Below are positions 50,123-63,327 of a stretch of 64,000 nucleotides of DNA, piece after piece. Below the pieces are notes generated by a model. That model searched no databases and was not told where the DNA came from. It worked only from the letters and a program-made list of their open reading frames with translations. This stretch comes from Siphonodentalium dalli (lineage: Eukaryota; Mollusca; Scaphopoda; Gadilida; Siphonodentaliidae), in assembly GCA_032622095.1 (NCBI GenBank), contig CP136064.1, positions 1,554,001 through 1,618,000 of the forward strand, given 5' to 3'. Position 1 is the stretch's first letter. Each line of letters opens with the position of its first letter. The translations under genes were made by a program, and so were the position numbers.

Positions 50123-53100
50123 AAGGGGTATCTGCTATAGACTGGTTCCATGGTGGAGTACGGTTGGATATTTTCAATTTGGCGCATGTTTCTCCATACC
50201 GCGCCATGTCAAATCTGGCCATATCCGAATCGGGTTGTCATTTACAATGACTGCAGAAAATATATATCTTCATGGTGGAATGCAAATGTATGTTTAAAGG
50301 AACAGATGTATCTCAACTTAAAGGGACATAAGTAACACAGTCACCAACTTAAAGGGGTGTCTGATATAGACTGGTTCCATGGTGGAGTACGGTTGGATAT
50401 TTTCAATTTGGCGCATGTTTCTCCATACCGCGTCATGTCAAATCTGGCCCTATCCGAATCGGGTTGTCATTTACAATGACTGCAGAAAATATATATCTTC
50501 ATGGTGGAATGCAAATGTATGTTTAAAGAAACAGATGTATCTCAACTTAAAGGGACATAAGTAACACAGTCACCAACTTTAAGGGGTATCTGCTATAGAC
50601 TGGTTCCATGGTGGAGTACGGTTGGATATTTTCAATTTGGCGCTTGTTTCTCCATACCGCGCCATGTCAAATCTGGCCATATCCGAATCGGGTTGTCATT
50701 TACAATGACTGCAGAAAATATATATCTTCATGTTGGAATGCAAATGTATGTTTAAAGGAACAGATGTATCTCAACTTAAAGGGACATAAGTAACACAGTC
50801 ACCAACTTTAAGGGGTATCTGCTATAGACTGGTTCCATGGTGGAGTACGGTTGGATATTTTCAATTTGGCGCATGTTTCTCCATACCGCGCCATGTCAAA
50901 TCTGGCCATATCCGAATCGGGTTGTCATTTACAATGACTGCAGAAAATATATATCTTCATGTTGGAATGCAAATGTATGTTTAAAGGAACAGATGTATCT
51001 CAACTTAAAGGGACATAAGTAACACCATCACCAACTTTAAGGGGTATCTGCTATAGACTGGTTACATGGTGGAGTACGGTTGGATATTTTCAATTTTGCG
51101 CATGTTTCTCCATACCGCGCCATGTCAAATCTGGCCATATCCGAATCGGGTTGTCATTTACAATGACTACAGAAAATAAATATCTTCATGTTGGAATGCA
51201 AATGTATGTTTAAAGGAACAGATGTATCTCAACTTAAAGGAACATAAGTAACACAGTCACCAACTTAAAGAGGTGTCTGATTTAGACTGGTTCCATGGTG
51301 GAGTACGGTTGGATATTTTCTATTTGGCGCATGTTTCTCCATACCGCGCCATGTCAAATCTGGCCATATCCGAATCGGGTTGTCATTTACAATGACTACA
51401 GAAAATAAATATCTTCATGTTGGAAAGCAAATGTATGTTTAAAGGAACAGATGTATCTCAACTTAAAGGGACATAAGTAACACAGTCACCAACTTAAAGG
51501 GGTATCTGCTATAGACTGGTTCCATGGTGGAGTACGGTTGGATATTTTCTATTTGGCGCATGTTTCTCCATACCGCGCCATGTCAAATCTGGCCATATCC
51601 GATTCGGGTTGTCATTTACAATGACTACAGAAAATAAATATCTTCATGTTGGAATGCAAATGTATGTTTAAAGAAACAGATGTATCTCAACTTAAAGGGA
51701 CATAAGTAACACAGTCACCAACTTTAAGGGGTATCTGCTATAGACTGGTTCCATGGTGGAGTACTGTTGGATATTTTCAATTTGGCGCATGTTTCTCCCT
51801 ACCGCGCCATGTCAAATCTGGCCATATCCGAATCGGGTTGTCATTTACAATGACTACAGAAAATAAATATCTTCATGTTGGAATGCAAATGTATGTTTAA
51901 AGGAACAGATGTATCTCAACTTAAAGGGACATAAGTAACACAGTCACCAACTTTAAGGGGTATCTGCTATAGACTGGTTCCATGGTGGAGTACGGTTGGA
52001 TATTTTCAATTTGGCGCATGTTTTTCCATACCGCGCCATGTCAAATCTGGCCATATCCGAATCGGGTTGTCATTTACAATGACTACAGAAAATAAATATC
52101 TTCATGTTGGAAAGCAAATGTATGTTTAAAGGAACAGATGTATCTCAACTTAAAGGGACATAAGTAACACAGTCACCAACTTAAAGGGGTATCTGCTATA
52201 GACTGGTTCCATGGTGGAGTACGGTTGGATATTTTCAATTTGGCGCATGTTTCTCCATACCGCGCCATGTCAAATCTGGCCATATCCGAATCGGGTTGTC
52301 ATTTACAATGACTGCAGAAAATATATATCTTCATGTTGGAATGCAAATGTATGTTTAAAAGAACAGATGTATCTCAACTTAAAGGGACATAAGTAACACA
52401 GTCACCAACTTAAAGGGGTATCTGCTATAGACTGGTTCCATGGTGGAGTACGGTTGGATATTTTCAATTTGGCGCATGTTTCTCCATACCGCGCCATGTC
52501 AAATCTGGCCATATCCGAATCGGGTTGTCATTTACAATGACTGCAGAAAATATATATCTTCATGTTGGAATGCAAATGTATGTTTAAAGGAACAGATGTA
52601 TCTCAACTTAAAGGGACATAAGTAACACAGTCACCAACTTAAAGAGGTGTCTGATTTAGAATGGTTCCATGGTGGAGTACGGTTGGATATTTTCTACTTG
52701 GCGCATGTTTCTCCATACCGCGCCATGTCAAATCTGGCCATATCCGAATCGGGTTGTCATTTACAATGACTGCAGAAAATATATATCTTCATGGTGGAAT
52801 GCAAATGTATGTTTAAAGGAACAGATGTATCTCAACTTAAAGGGACATAAGTAACACAGTCACCAACTTTAAGGGGTATCTGCTATAGACTGGTTCCATG
52901 GTGGAGTACTGTTGGATATTTTCAATTTGGCGCATGTTTCTCCATACCGCGCCATGTCAAATCTGGCCATATCCGAATCGGGTTGTCATTTACAATGACT
53001 GCAGAAAATATATATCTTCATGGTGGAATGCAAATGTATGTTTAAAGGAACAGATGTATCTCAACTTAAAGGGACATAAGTAACACCGTCACCAACTTTA

Positions 53101-54606
53101 AGGGGTATCTGCTATAGACTGGTTCCATGGTGGAGTACTGTTGGATATTTTCAATTTGGCGCATGTTTCTCCCTACCGCGTCATGTCAAATCTGGCCATA
53201 TCCGAATCGGGTTGTCATTTACAATGACTACAGAAAATAAATATCTTCATGTTGGAATGCAAATGTATGTTTAAAGAAACAGATGTATCTCAACTTAAAG
53301 GGACATAAGTAACACAGTCACCAACTTTAAGGGGTATCTGCTATAGACTGGTTACATGGTGGAGTACGGTTGGATAATTTCAATTTTGCGCATGTTTCTC
53401 CATACCGAGCCATGTCAAATCTGGCCATATCCGAATCGGGTTGTCATTTACAATGACTACAGAAAATAAATATCTTCATGTTGGAATGCAAATGTATGTT
53501 TAAAGGAACAGATGTATCTCAACTTAAAGGAACATAAGTAACACAGTCACCAACTTAAAGAGGTGTCTGATTTAGACTGGTTCCATGGTGGAGTACGGTT
53601 GGATATTTTCTATTTGGCGCATGTTTCTCCATACCGCGCCATGTCAAATCTGGCCATATCCGAATCGGGTTGTCATTTACAATGACTACAGAAAATAAAT
53701 ATCTTCATGTTGGAATGCAAATGTATGTTTAAAGGAACAGATGTATCTCAACTTAAAGGGACATAAGTAACACAGTCACCAACTTTAAGGGGTATCTGCT
53801 GCTATAGACTGGTTCCATGGTGGAGTACGGTTGGATATTTTCTATTTGGCGCATGTTTCTCCATACCGCGCCATGTCAAATCTGGCCATATCCGAATCGG
53901 GTTGTCATTTACAATGACTACAGAAAATAAATATCTTCATGTTGGAATGCAAATGTATGTTTAAAGAAACAGATGTATCTCAACTTAAAGGGACATAAGT
54001 AACACAGTCACCAACTTTAAGGGGTATCTGCTATAGACTGGTTCCATGGTGGAGCACTGTTGGATATTTTCAATTTGGCGCATGTTTCTCCCTACCGCGC
54101 CATGTCAAATCTGGCCATATCCGAATCGGGTTGTCATTTACAATGACTACAGAAAATAAATATCTTCATGTTGGAATGCAAATGTATGTTTAAAGGAACA
54201 TATGTATCTCAACTTAAAGGGACATAAGTAACACAGTCACCAACTTTAAGGGGTATCTGCTATAGACTGGTTCCATGGTGGAGTACGGTTGGATATTTTC
54301 AATTTGGCGCATGTTTCTCCATACCGCGCCATGTCAAATCTGGCCATATCCGAATCGGGTTGTCATTTACAATGACTGCAGAAAATATATATCTTCATGT
54401 TGGAATGCAAATGTATGTTTAAAGGAACAGATGTATCTCAACTTAAAGGGACATAAGTAACACCGTCACCAACTTTAAGGGGTATCTGCTATAGACTGGT
54501 TACATGGTGGAGTACGGTTGGATATTTTCAATTTGGCGCATGTTTCTCCATACCGCGCCATGTCAAATCTGGCCATATCCGAATCGGGTTGTCATTTACA
54601 ATGACT
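50123..54606 (+). repeat. 7,792 bp super-unit, copy 2 (partial), including family 7 copy 3
   Basis: M220-M223 are family 6 monomers equivalent to M186-M189 (class A, CGTCATG with CCCTATCC, GCGCTTG, class A). M224 matches M190. M225-M238 are the third copy of the family 7 14-mer. After 54,606 the array departs to M239-M244 and the 2,980 bp family, which already overlaps this block from 52,716. Confidence 0.9.
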
Positions 54607-55695
54607 GCAGAAAATATATATCTTCATGGTGGAATGCAAATGAATGTTTAAAGGAACAGATGTATCTCAACTTAAAGGGACATAAGTAACACCGTCACCA
54701 ACTTGAAGGGGTATCTGCTATAGACTGGTTACATGGTGGAGTACGGTTGGATATTTTCAATTTTGTGCATGTTTCTCCATACCGCGCCATGTCAAATCTG
54801 GCCATATCCGAATCGGGTTGTCATTTACAATGACTGCAGAAAATAAATATCTTCATGTTGGAATGCAAATGTATGTTTAAAGGAACAGATGTATCTCAAC
54901 TTAAAGGGACATAAGTAACACAGTCACCAACTTAAAGAGGTGTCTGATTTAGAATAGTTCCATGGTGGAGTACGGTTGGATATTTTCTACTTGGCGCATG
55001 TTTCTCCATACCGCGCCATGTCAAATCTGGCCATATCCGAATCGGGTTGTCATTTACAATGACTGCAGAAAATATATATCTTCATGGTGGAATGCAAATG
55101 TATGTTTAAAGGAACAGATGTGTCTCAACTTAAAGGGACATAAGTAACACAGTCACCAACTTTAAGGGGTATCTGCTATAGACTGGTTCCATGGTGGAGT
55201 ACTGTTGGATATTTTCAATTTGGCGCATGTTTCTCCCTACCGCAACATGTCAAATCTGGCCATATCCGAATCGGGTTGTCATTTACAATGACTGCAGAAA
55301 ATATATATCTTCATGTTGGAATGCAAATGTATGTTTAAAGGAACAGATGTATCTCAACTTAAAGGGACATAAGTAACACCGTCACCAACTTTAAGGGGTA
55401 TCTGCTATAGACTGGTTACATGGTGGAGTACGGTTGGATATTTTCAATTTTGCGCATGTTTCTCCATACCGCGCCATGTCAAATCTGGCCATATCCGAAT
55501 CGGGTTGTCATTTACAATAACTGCAGAAAATAAATATCTTCATGTTGGAATGCAAATGTATGTTTAAAGAAACAGATGTATCTCAACTTAAAGGGACATA
55601 AGTAACACAGTCACCAACTTTAAGGGGTATCTGCTATAGACTGGTTCCATGGTGGAGTACTGTTGGATATTTTCAATTTGGCGCATGTTTCTCCC
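52716..55695 (+). repeat. 13-monomer HOR family 8, copy 1 (2,980 bp)
   Basis: The 3' part of M231 through M244. Period 2,980 bp is 13 x 229 + 3. It combines the end of family 7 (M232-M238, with the CTGCTGC insertion and AACATATG) with six further monomers: AAATGAATG (M239), TTTTGTGC (M240), GAATAGTTCC with GATGTGTCTC (M241), CGCAACATG (M242), ACAATAACTG (M243) and CCCTACC class A (M244). CCGAGCC near 53,408 is private to this copy. Confidence 0.92.
53798..53803 (+). other. 3 bp tandem insertion (GCT), before M236
   Basis: Copy in the second 7,792 bp super-unit and at the same time in family 8 copy 1. This shows that family 8 was built from a family 7 segment. Confidence 0.95.
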
Positions 55696-58675
55696 TACCG
55701 CGCCATGTCAAATCTGGCCATATCCGAATCGGGTTGTCATTTACAATGACTGCAGAAAATATATATCTTCATGGTGGAATGCAAATGTATGTTTAAAGGA
55801 ACAGATGTATCTCAACTTAAAGGGACATAAGTAACACAGTCACCAACTTTAAGGGGTATCTGCTATAGACTGGTTCCATGGTGGAGTACTGTTGGATATT
55901 TTCAATTTGGCGCATGTTTCTCCATACCGCGCCATGTCAAATCTGGCCATATCCGAATCGGGTTGTCATTTACAATGACTGCAGAAAATATATATCTTCA
56001 TGGTGGAATGCAAATGTATGTTTAAAGGAACAGATGTATCTCAACTTAAAGGGACATAAGTAACACCGTCACCAACTTTAAGGGGTATCTGCTATAGACT
56101 GGTTCCATGGTGGAGTACTGTTGGATATTTTCAATTTGGCGCATGTTTCTCCCTACCGCGTCATGTCAAATCTGGCCATATCCGAATCGGGTTGTCATTT
56201 ACAATGACTACAGAAAATAAATATCTTCATGTTGGAATGCAAATGTATGTTTAAAGAAACAGATGTATCTCAACTTAAAGGGACATAAGTAACACAGTCA
56301 CCAACTTTAAGGGGTATCTGCTATAGACTGGTTACATGGTGGAGTACGGTTGGATAATTTCAATTTTGCGCATGTTTCTCCATACCGCGCCATGTCAAAT
56401 CTGGCCATATCCGAATCGGGTTGTCATTTACAATGACTACAGAAAATAAATATCTTCATGTTGGAATGCAAATGTATGTTTAAAGGAACAGATGTATCTC
56501 AACTTAAAGGAACATAAGTAACACAGTCACCAACTTAAAGAGGTGTCTGATTTAGACTGGTTCCATGGTGGAGTACGGTTGGATATTTTCTATTTGGCGC
56601 ATGTTTCTCCATACCGCGCCATGTCAAATCTGGCCATATCCGAATCGGGTTGTCATTTACAATGACTACAGAAAATAAATATCTTCATGTTGGAATGCAA
56701 ATGTATGTTTAAAGGAACAGATGTATCTCAACTTAAAGGGACATAAGTAACACAGTCACCAACTTTAAGGGGTATCTGCTGCTATAGACTGGTTCCATGG
56801 TGGAGTACGGTTGGATATTTTCTATTTGGCGCATGTTTCTCCATACCGCGCCATGTCAAATCTGGCCATATCCGAATCGGGTTGTCATTTACAATGACTA
56901 CAGAAAATAAATATCTTCATGTTGGAATGCAAATGTATGTTTAAAGAAACAGATGTATCTCAACTTAAAGGGACATAAGTAACACAGTCACCAACTTTAA
57001 GGGGTATCTGCTATAGACTGGTTCCATGGTGGAGCACTGTTGGATATTTTCAATTTGGCGCATGTTTCTCCCTACCGCGCCATGTCAAATCTGGCCATAT
57101 CCGAATCGGGTTGTCATTTACAATGACTACAGAAAATAAATATCTTCATGTTGGAATGCAAATGTATGTTTAAAGGAACATATGTATCTCAACTTAAAGG
57201 GACATAAGTAACACAGTCACCAACTTTAAGGGGTATCTGCTATAGACTGGTTCCATGGTGGAGTACGGTTGGATATTTTCAATTTGGCGCATGTTTCTCC
57301 ATACCGCGCCATGTCAAATCTGGCCATATCCGAATCGGGTTGTCATTTACAATGACTGCAGAAAATATATATCTTCATGTTGGAATGCAAATGTATGTTT
57401 AAAGGAACAGATGTATCTCAACTTAAAGGGACATAAGTAACACAGTCACCAACTTTAAGGGGTATCTGCTATAGACTGGTTACATGGTGGAGTACGGTTG
57501 GATATTTTCAATTTGGCGCATGTTTCTCCATACCGCGCCATGTCAAATCTGGCCATATCCGAATCGGGTTGTCATTTACAATGACTGCAGAAAATATATA
57601 TCTTCATGGTGGAATGCAAATGAATGTTTAAAGGAACAGATGTATCTCAACTTAAAGGGACATAAGTAACACCGTCACCAACTTGAAGGGGTATCTGCTA
57701 TAGACTGGTTACATGGTGGAGTACGGTTGGATATTTTCAATTTTGTGCATGTTTCTCCATACCGCGCCATGTCAAATCTGGCCATATCCGAATCGGGTTG
57801 TCATTTACAATGACTGCAGAAAATAAATATCTTCATGTTGGAATGCAAATGTATGTTTAAAGGAACAGATGTATCTCAACTTAAAGGGACATAAGTAACA
57901 CAGTCACCAACTTAAAGAGGTGTCTGATTTAGAATAGTTCCATGGTGGAGTACGGTTGGATATTTTCTACTTGGCGCATGTTTCTCCATACCGCGCCATG
58001 TCAAATCTGGCCATATCCGAATCGGGTTGTCATTTACAATGACTGCAGAAAATATATATCTTCATGGTGGAATGCAAATGTATGTTTAAAGGAACAGATG
58101 TGTCTCAACTTAAAGGGACATAAGTAACACAGTCACCAACTTTAAGGGGTATCTGCTATAGACTGGTTCCATGGTGGAGTACTGTTGGATATTTTCAATT
58201 TGGCGCATGTTTCTCCCTACCGCAACATGTCAAATCTGGCCATATCCGAATCGGGTTGTCATTTACAATGACTGCAGAAAATATATATCTTCATGTTGGA
58301 ATGCAAATGTATGTTTAAAGGAACAGATGTATCTCAACTTAAAGGGACATAAGTAACACCGTCACCAACTTTAAGGGGTATCTGCTATAGACTGGTTACA
58401 TGGTGGAGTACGGTTGGATATTTTCAATTTTGCGCATGTTTCTCCATACCGCGCCATGTCAAATCTGGCCATATCCGAATCGGGTTGTCATTTACAATAA
58501 CTGCAGAAAATAAATATCTTCATGTTGGAATGCAAATGTATGTTTAAAGAAACAGATGTATCTCAACTTAAAGGGACATAAGTAACACAGTCACCAACTT
58601 TAAGGGGTATCTGCTATAGACTGGTTCCATGGTGGAGTACTGTTGGATATTTTCAATTTGGCGCATGTTTCTCCC
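55696..58675 (+). repeat. 13-monomer HOR family 8, copy 2 (2,980 bp)
   Basis: M245-M257 repeat copy 1 in order, including the rare TTTTGTGC, GAATAGTTCC, CGCAACATG and ACAATAACTG. A difference seen is CACAGTC after M251 (near 57,442), where copy 1 has CACCGTC. GAATAGTTCC and CGCAACATG occur nowhere else in the window, so this HOR arose locally. Confidence 0.92.
56778..56783 (+). other. 3 bp tandem insertion (GCT), before M249
   Basis: Copy in family 8 copy 2, exactly 2,980 bp after the previous one. Confidence 0.95.
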
Positions 58676-59923
58676 TACCGCGCCATGTCAAATCTGGCCA
58701 TATCCGAATCGGGTTGTCATTTACAATGACTGCAGAAAATATATATCTTCATGGTGGAATGCAAATGTATGTTTAAAGGAACAGATGTATCTCAACTTAA
58801 AGGGACATAAGTAACACAGTCACCAACTTTAAGGGGTATCTGCTATAGACTGGTTCCATGGTGGAGTACTGTTGGATATTTTCAATTTGGCGCATGTTTC
58901 TCCATACCGCGCCATGTCAAATCTGGCCATATCCGAATCGGGTTGTCATTTACAATGACTGCAGAAAATATATATCTTCATGGTGGAATGCAAATGTATG
59001 TTTAAAGGAACAGATGTATCTCAACTTAAAGGGACATAAGTAACACCGTCACCAACTTTAAGGGGTATCTGCTATAGACTGGTTCCATGGTGGAGTACTG
59101 TTGGATATTTTCAATTTGGCGCATGTTTCTCCCTACCGCGTCATGTCAAATCTGGCCATATCCGAATCGGGTTGTCATTTACAATGACTACAGAAATTAA
59201 ATATCTTCATGTTGGAATGCAAATGTATGTTTAAAGAAACAGATGTATCTCAACTTAAAGGGACATAAGTAACACAGTCACCAACTTTAAGGGGTATCTG
59301 CTATAGACTGGTTACATGGTGGAGTACGGTTGGATAATTTCAATTTTGCGCATGTTTCTCCATACCGCGCCATGTCAAATCTGGCCATATCCGAATCGGG
59401 TTGTCATTTACAATGACTACAGAAAATAAATATCTTCATGTTGGAATGCAAATGTATGTTTAAAGGAACAGATGTATCTCAACTTAAAGGAACATAAGTA
59501 ACACAGTCACCAACTTAAAGAGGTGTCTGATTTAGACTGGTTCCATGGTGGAGTACGGTTGGATATTTTCTATTTGGCGCATGTTTCTCCATACCGCGCC
59601 ATGTCAAATCTGGCCATATCCGAATCGGGTTGTCATTTACAATGACTACAGAAAATAAATATCTTCATGTTGGAATGCAAATGTATGTTTAAAGGAACAG
59701 ATGTATCTCAACTTAAAGGGACATAAGTAACACAGTCACCAACTTTAAGGGGTATCTGCTGCTATAGACTGGTTCCATGGTGGAGTACGGTTGGATATTT
59801 TCTATTTGGCGCATGTTTCTCCATACCGCGCCATGTCAAATCTGGCCATATCCGAATCGGGTTGTCATTTACAATGACTACAGAAAATAAATATCTTCAT
59901 GTTGGAATGCAAATGTATGTTTA
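58676..59923 (+). repeat. 13-monomer HOR family 8, copy 3 (truncated)
   Basis: M258-M262 repeat M245-M249 and carry the fifth CTGCTGC insertion. A private AAATTAAAT appears in M259 (near 59,195) where the other copies have AAATAAAT. The unit breaks off inside chimeric monomer M262 before G59924, and family 6 resumes. Confidence 0.9.
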
Positions 59924-59970
59924 GAGGAACAGATGTATCTCAACTTAAAGGGACATAAGTAACACAGTCA
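59742..59970 (+). repeat. Chimeric monomer M262 joining family 8 to family 6
   Basis: The 5' part has the CTGCTGC insertion and CTATTTGG of M249. The 3' part has TTTAGAGG, as in M182, and the next monomers are M183-type (AAATTAAAT) onward. The switch lies after T59805 (C in M182) and at or before G59924 (A in M249). Confidence 0.86.
59758..59763 (+). other. 3 bp tandem insertion (GCT), before M262
   Basis: Fifth and last copy. It lies in the 5' part of a chimeric monomer whose 3' part is family 6, so it fixes the left side of that junction. Confidence 0.95.
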
Positions 59971-60551
59971 CCAACTTTAAGGGGTATCTGCTATAGACTG
60001 GTTCCATGGTGGAGTACGGTTGGATATTTTCTATTTGGCGCATGTTTCTCCATACCGCGCCATGTCAAATCTGGCCATATCCGAATCGGGTTGTCATTTA
60101 CAATGACTACAGAAATTAAATATCTTCATGTTGGAATGCAAATGTATGTTTAAAGGAACAGATGTATCTCAACTTAAAGGGACATAAGTAACACAGTCAC
60201 CAACTTTAAGGGGTATCTGCTATAGACTGGTTCCATGGTGGAGTACTGTTGGATATTTTCAATTTGGCGCATGTTTCTCCATACCGCGCCATGTCAAATC
60301 TGGCCATATCCGAATCGGGTTGTCATTTACAATGACTACAGAAAATAAATATCTTCATGTTGGAATGCAAATGTATGTTTAAAGGAACAGATGTATCTCA
60401 ACTTAAAGGGACATAAGTAACACAGTCACCAACTTTAAGGGGTATCTGCTATAGACTGGTTCCATGGTGGAGTACGGTTGGATATTTTCAATTTGGCGCA
60501 TGTTTCTCCATACCGCGCCATGTCAAATCTGGCCATATCCGAATCGGGTTG

Positions 60552-60574
60552 TGTTGTCATTTACAATGACAACA
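60552..60574 (+). other. 5 bp insertion with extended hairpin, monomer M265
   Basis: Third copy, in the returned family 6 block. Both the insertion and the T-to-A change in the opposite arm are kept. Confidence 0.92.
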
Positions 60575-63304
60575 GAAAATAAATATCTTCATGTTGGAAT
60601 GCAAATGTATGTTTAAAGGAACAGATGTATCTCAACTTAAAGGGACATAAGCAACACAGTCACCAACTTAAAGGGGTATCTGCTATAGACTGGTTCCATG
60701 GTGGAGTACGGTTGGATATTTTCAATTTGGCGCATGTTTCTCCATACCGCGCCATGTCAAATCTGGCCATATCCGAATCGGGTTGTCATTTACAATGACT
60801 GCAGAAAATATATATCTTCATGGTGGAATGCAAATGTATGTTTAAAGGAACAGATGTATCTCAACTTAAAGGGACATAAGTAACACAGTCACCAACTTAA
60901 AGGGGTGTCTGATATAGACTGGTTCCATGGTGGAGTACGGTTGGATATTTTCAATTTGGCGCATGTTTCTCCATACCGCGTCATGTCAAATCTGGCCCTA
61001 TCCGAATCGGGTTGTCATTTACAATGACTGCAGAAAATATATATCTTCATGGTGGAATGCAAATGTATGTTTAAAGAAACAGATGTATCTCAACTTAAAG
61101 GGACATAAGTAACACAGTCACCAACTTTAAGGGGTATCTGCTATAGACTGGTTCCATGGTGGAGTACGGTTGGATATTTTCAATTTGGCGCTTGTTTCTC
61201 CATACCGCGCCATGTCAAATCTGGCCATATCCGAATCGGGTTGTCATTTACAATGACTGCAGAAAATATATATCTTCATGTTGGAATGCAAATGTATGTT
61301 TAAAGGAACAGATGTATCTCAACTTAAAGGGACATAAGTAACACAGTCACCAACTTTAAGGGGTATCTGCTATAGACTGGTTCCATGGTGGAGTACGGTT
61401 GGATATTTTCAATTTGGCGCATGTTTCTCCATACCGCGCCATGTCAAATCTGGCCATATCCGAATCGGGTTGTCATTTACAATGACTGCAGAAAATATAT
61501 ATCTTCATGTTGGAATGCAAATGTATGTTTAAAGGAACAGATGTATCTCAACTTAAAGGGACATAAGTAACACCGTCACCAACTTTAAGGGGTATCTGCT
61601 ATAGACTGGTTACATGGTGGAGTACGGTTGGATATTTTCAATTTTGCGCATGTTTCTCCATACCGCGCCATGTCAAATCTGGCCATATCCGAATCGGGTT
61701 GTCATTTACAATGACTACAGAAAATATATATCTTCATGTTGGAATGCAAATGTATGTTTAAAGGAACAGATGTATCTCAACTTAAAGGGACATAAGTAAC
61801 ACCGTCACCAACTTTAAGGGGTATCTGCTATAGACTGGTTCCATGGTGGAGTACTGTTGGATATTTTCAATTTGGCGCATGTTTCTCCCTACCGCGTCAT
61901 GTCAAATCTGGCCATATCCGAATCGGGTTGTCATTTACAATGACTACAGAAAATAAATATCTTCATGTTGGAATGCAAATGTATGTTTAAAGAAACAGAT
62001 GTATCTCAACTTAAAGGGACATAAGTAACACAGTCACCAACTTTAAGGGGTATCTGCTATAGACTGGTTCCATGGTGGAGTACTGTTGGATATTTTCAAT
62101 TTGGCGCATGTTTCTCCCTACCGCGCCATGTCAAATCTGGCCATATCCGAATCGGGTTGTCATTTACAATGACTACAGAAAATAAATATCTTCATGTTGG
62201 AAAGCAAATGTATGTTTAAAGGAACAGATGTATCTCAACTTAAAGGGACATAAGTAACACAGTCACCAACTTAAAGGGGTATCTGCTATAAACTGGTTCC
62301 ATGGTGGAGTACGGTTGGATATTTTCAATTTGTCGCATGTTTCTCCATACCGCGCCATGTCAAATCTGGCCATATCCGAATCGGGTTGTCATTTACAATG
62401 ACTGCAGAAAATATATATCTTTATGGTGGAATGCATATGTATGTTTAAAGGAACAGATGTATCTCAACTTAAAGGGACATAAGTAACACAGTCACCAACT
62501 TAAAGGGGTATCTGCTATAGACTGGTTCCATGGTGGAGTACGGTTGGATATTTTCAATTTGGCGCATGTTTCTCCATACCGCGCCATGTCAAATCTGGCC
62601 CTATCCGAATCGGGTTGTCATTTACAATGACTGCAGAAAATATATATCTTCATGGTGGAATGCAAATGTATGTTTAAAGGAACAGATGTATCTCAACTTA
62701 AAGGGACATAAGTAACACAGTCACCAACTTTAAGGGGTATCTGCTATAGACTGGTTCCATGGTGGAGTACGGTTGGATATTTTCAATTTGGCGCATGTTT
62801 CTCCATACCGCGCCATGTCAAATCTGGCCATATCCGAATCGGGTTGTCATTTACAAGGACTGCAGAAAATAAATATCTTCATGTTGGAATGCAAATGTAT
62901 GTTTAAAGGAACAGATGTATCTCAACTTAAAGGGACATAAGTAACACAGTCACCAACTTAAAGAGGTGTCTGATTTAGACTGGTTCCATGGTGGAGTACG
63001 GTTGGATATTTTCTACTTGGCGCATGTTTCTCCATACCGCGCCATGTCAAATCTGGCCATATCCGAATCGGGTTGTCATTTACAATGACTACAGAAAATA
63101 AATATCTTCATGTTGGAATGCAAATGTATGTTTAAAGGAACAGATGTATCTCAACTTAAAGGGACATAAGTAACACAGTCACCAACTTTAAGGGGTATCT
63201 GCTATAGACTGGTTCCATGGTGGAGTACGGTTGGATATTTTCAATTTGGCGCATGTTTCTCCATACCGCGCCATGTCAAATCTGGCCATATCCGAATCGG
63301 GTTG

Positions 63305-63327
63305 TGTTGTCATTTACAATGACAACA
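63305..63327 (+). other. 5 bp insertion with extended hairpin, monomer M277
   Basis: Fourth copy, 2,753 bp after the third, next to the point where two monomers are missing from the HOR. Confidence 0.92.
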
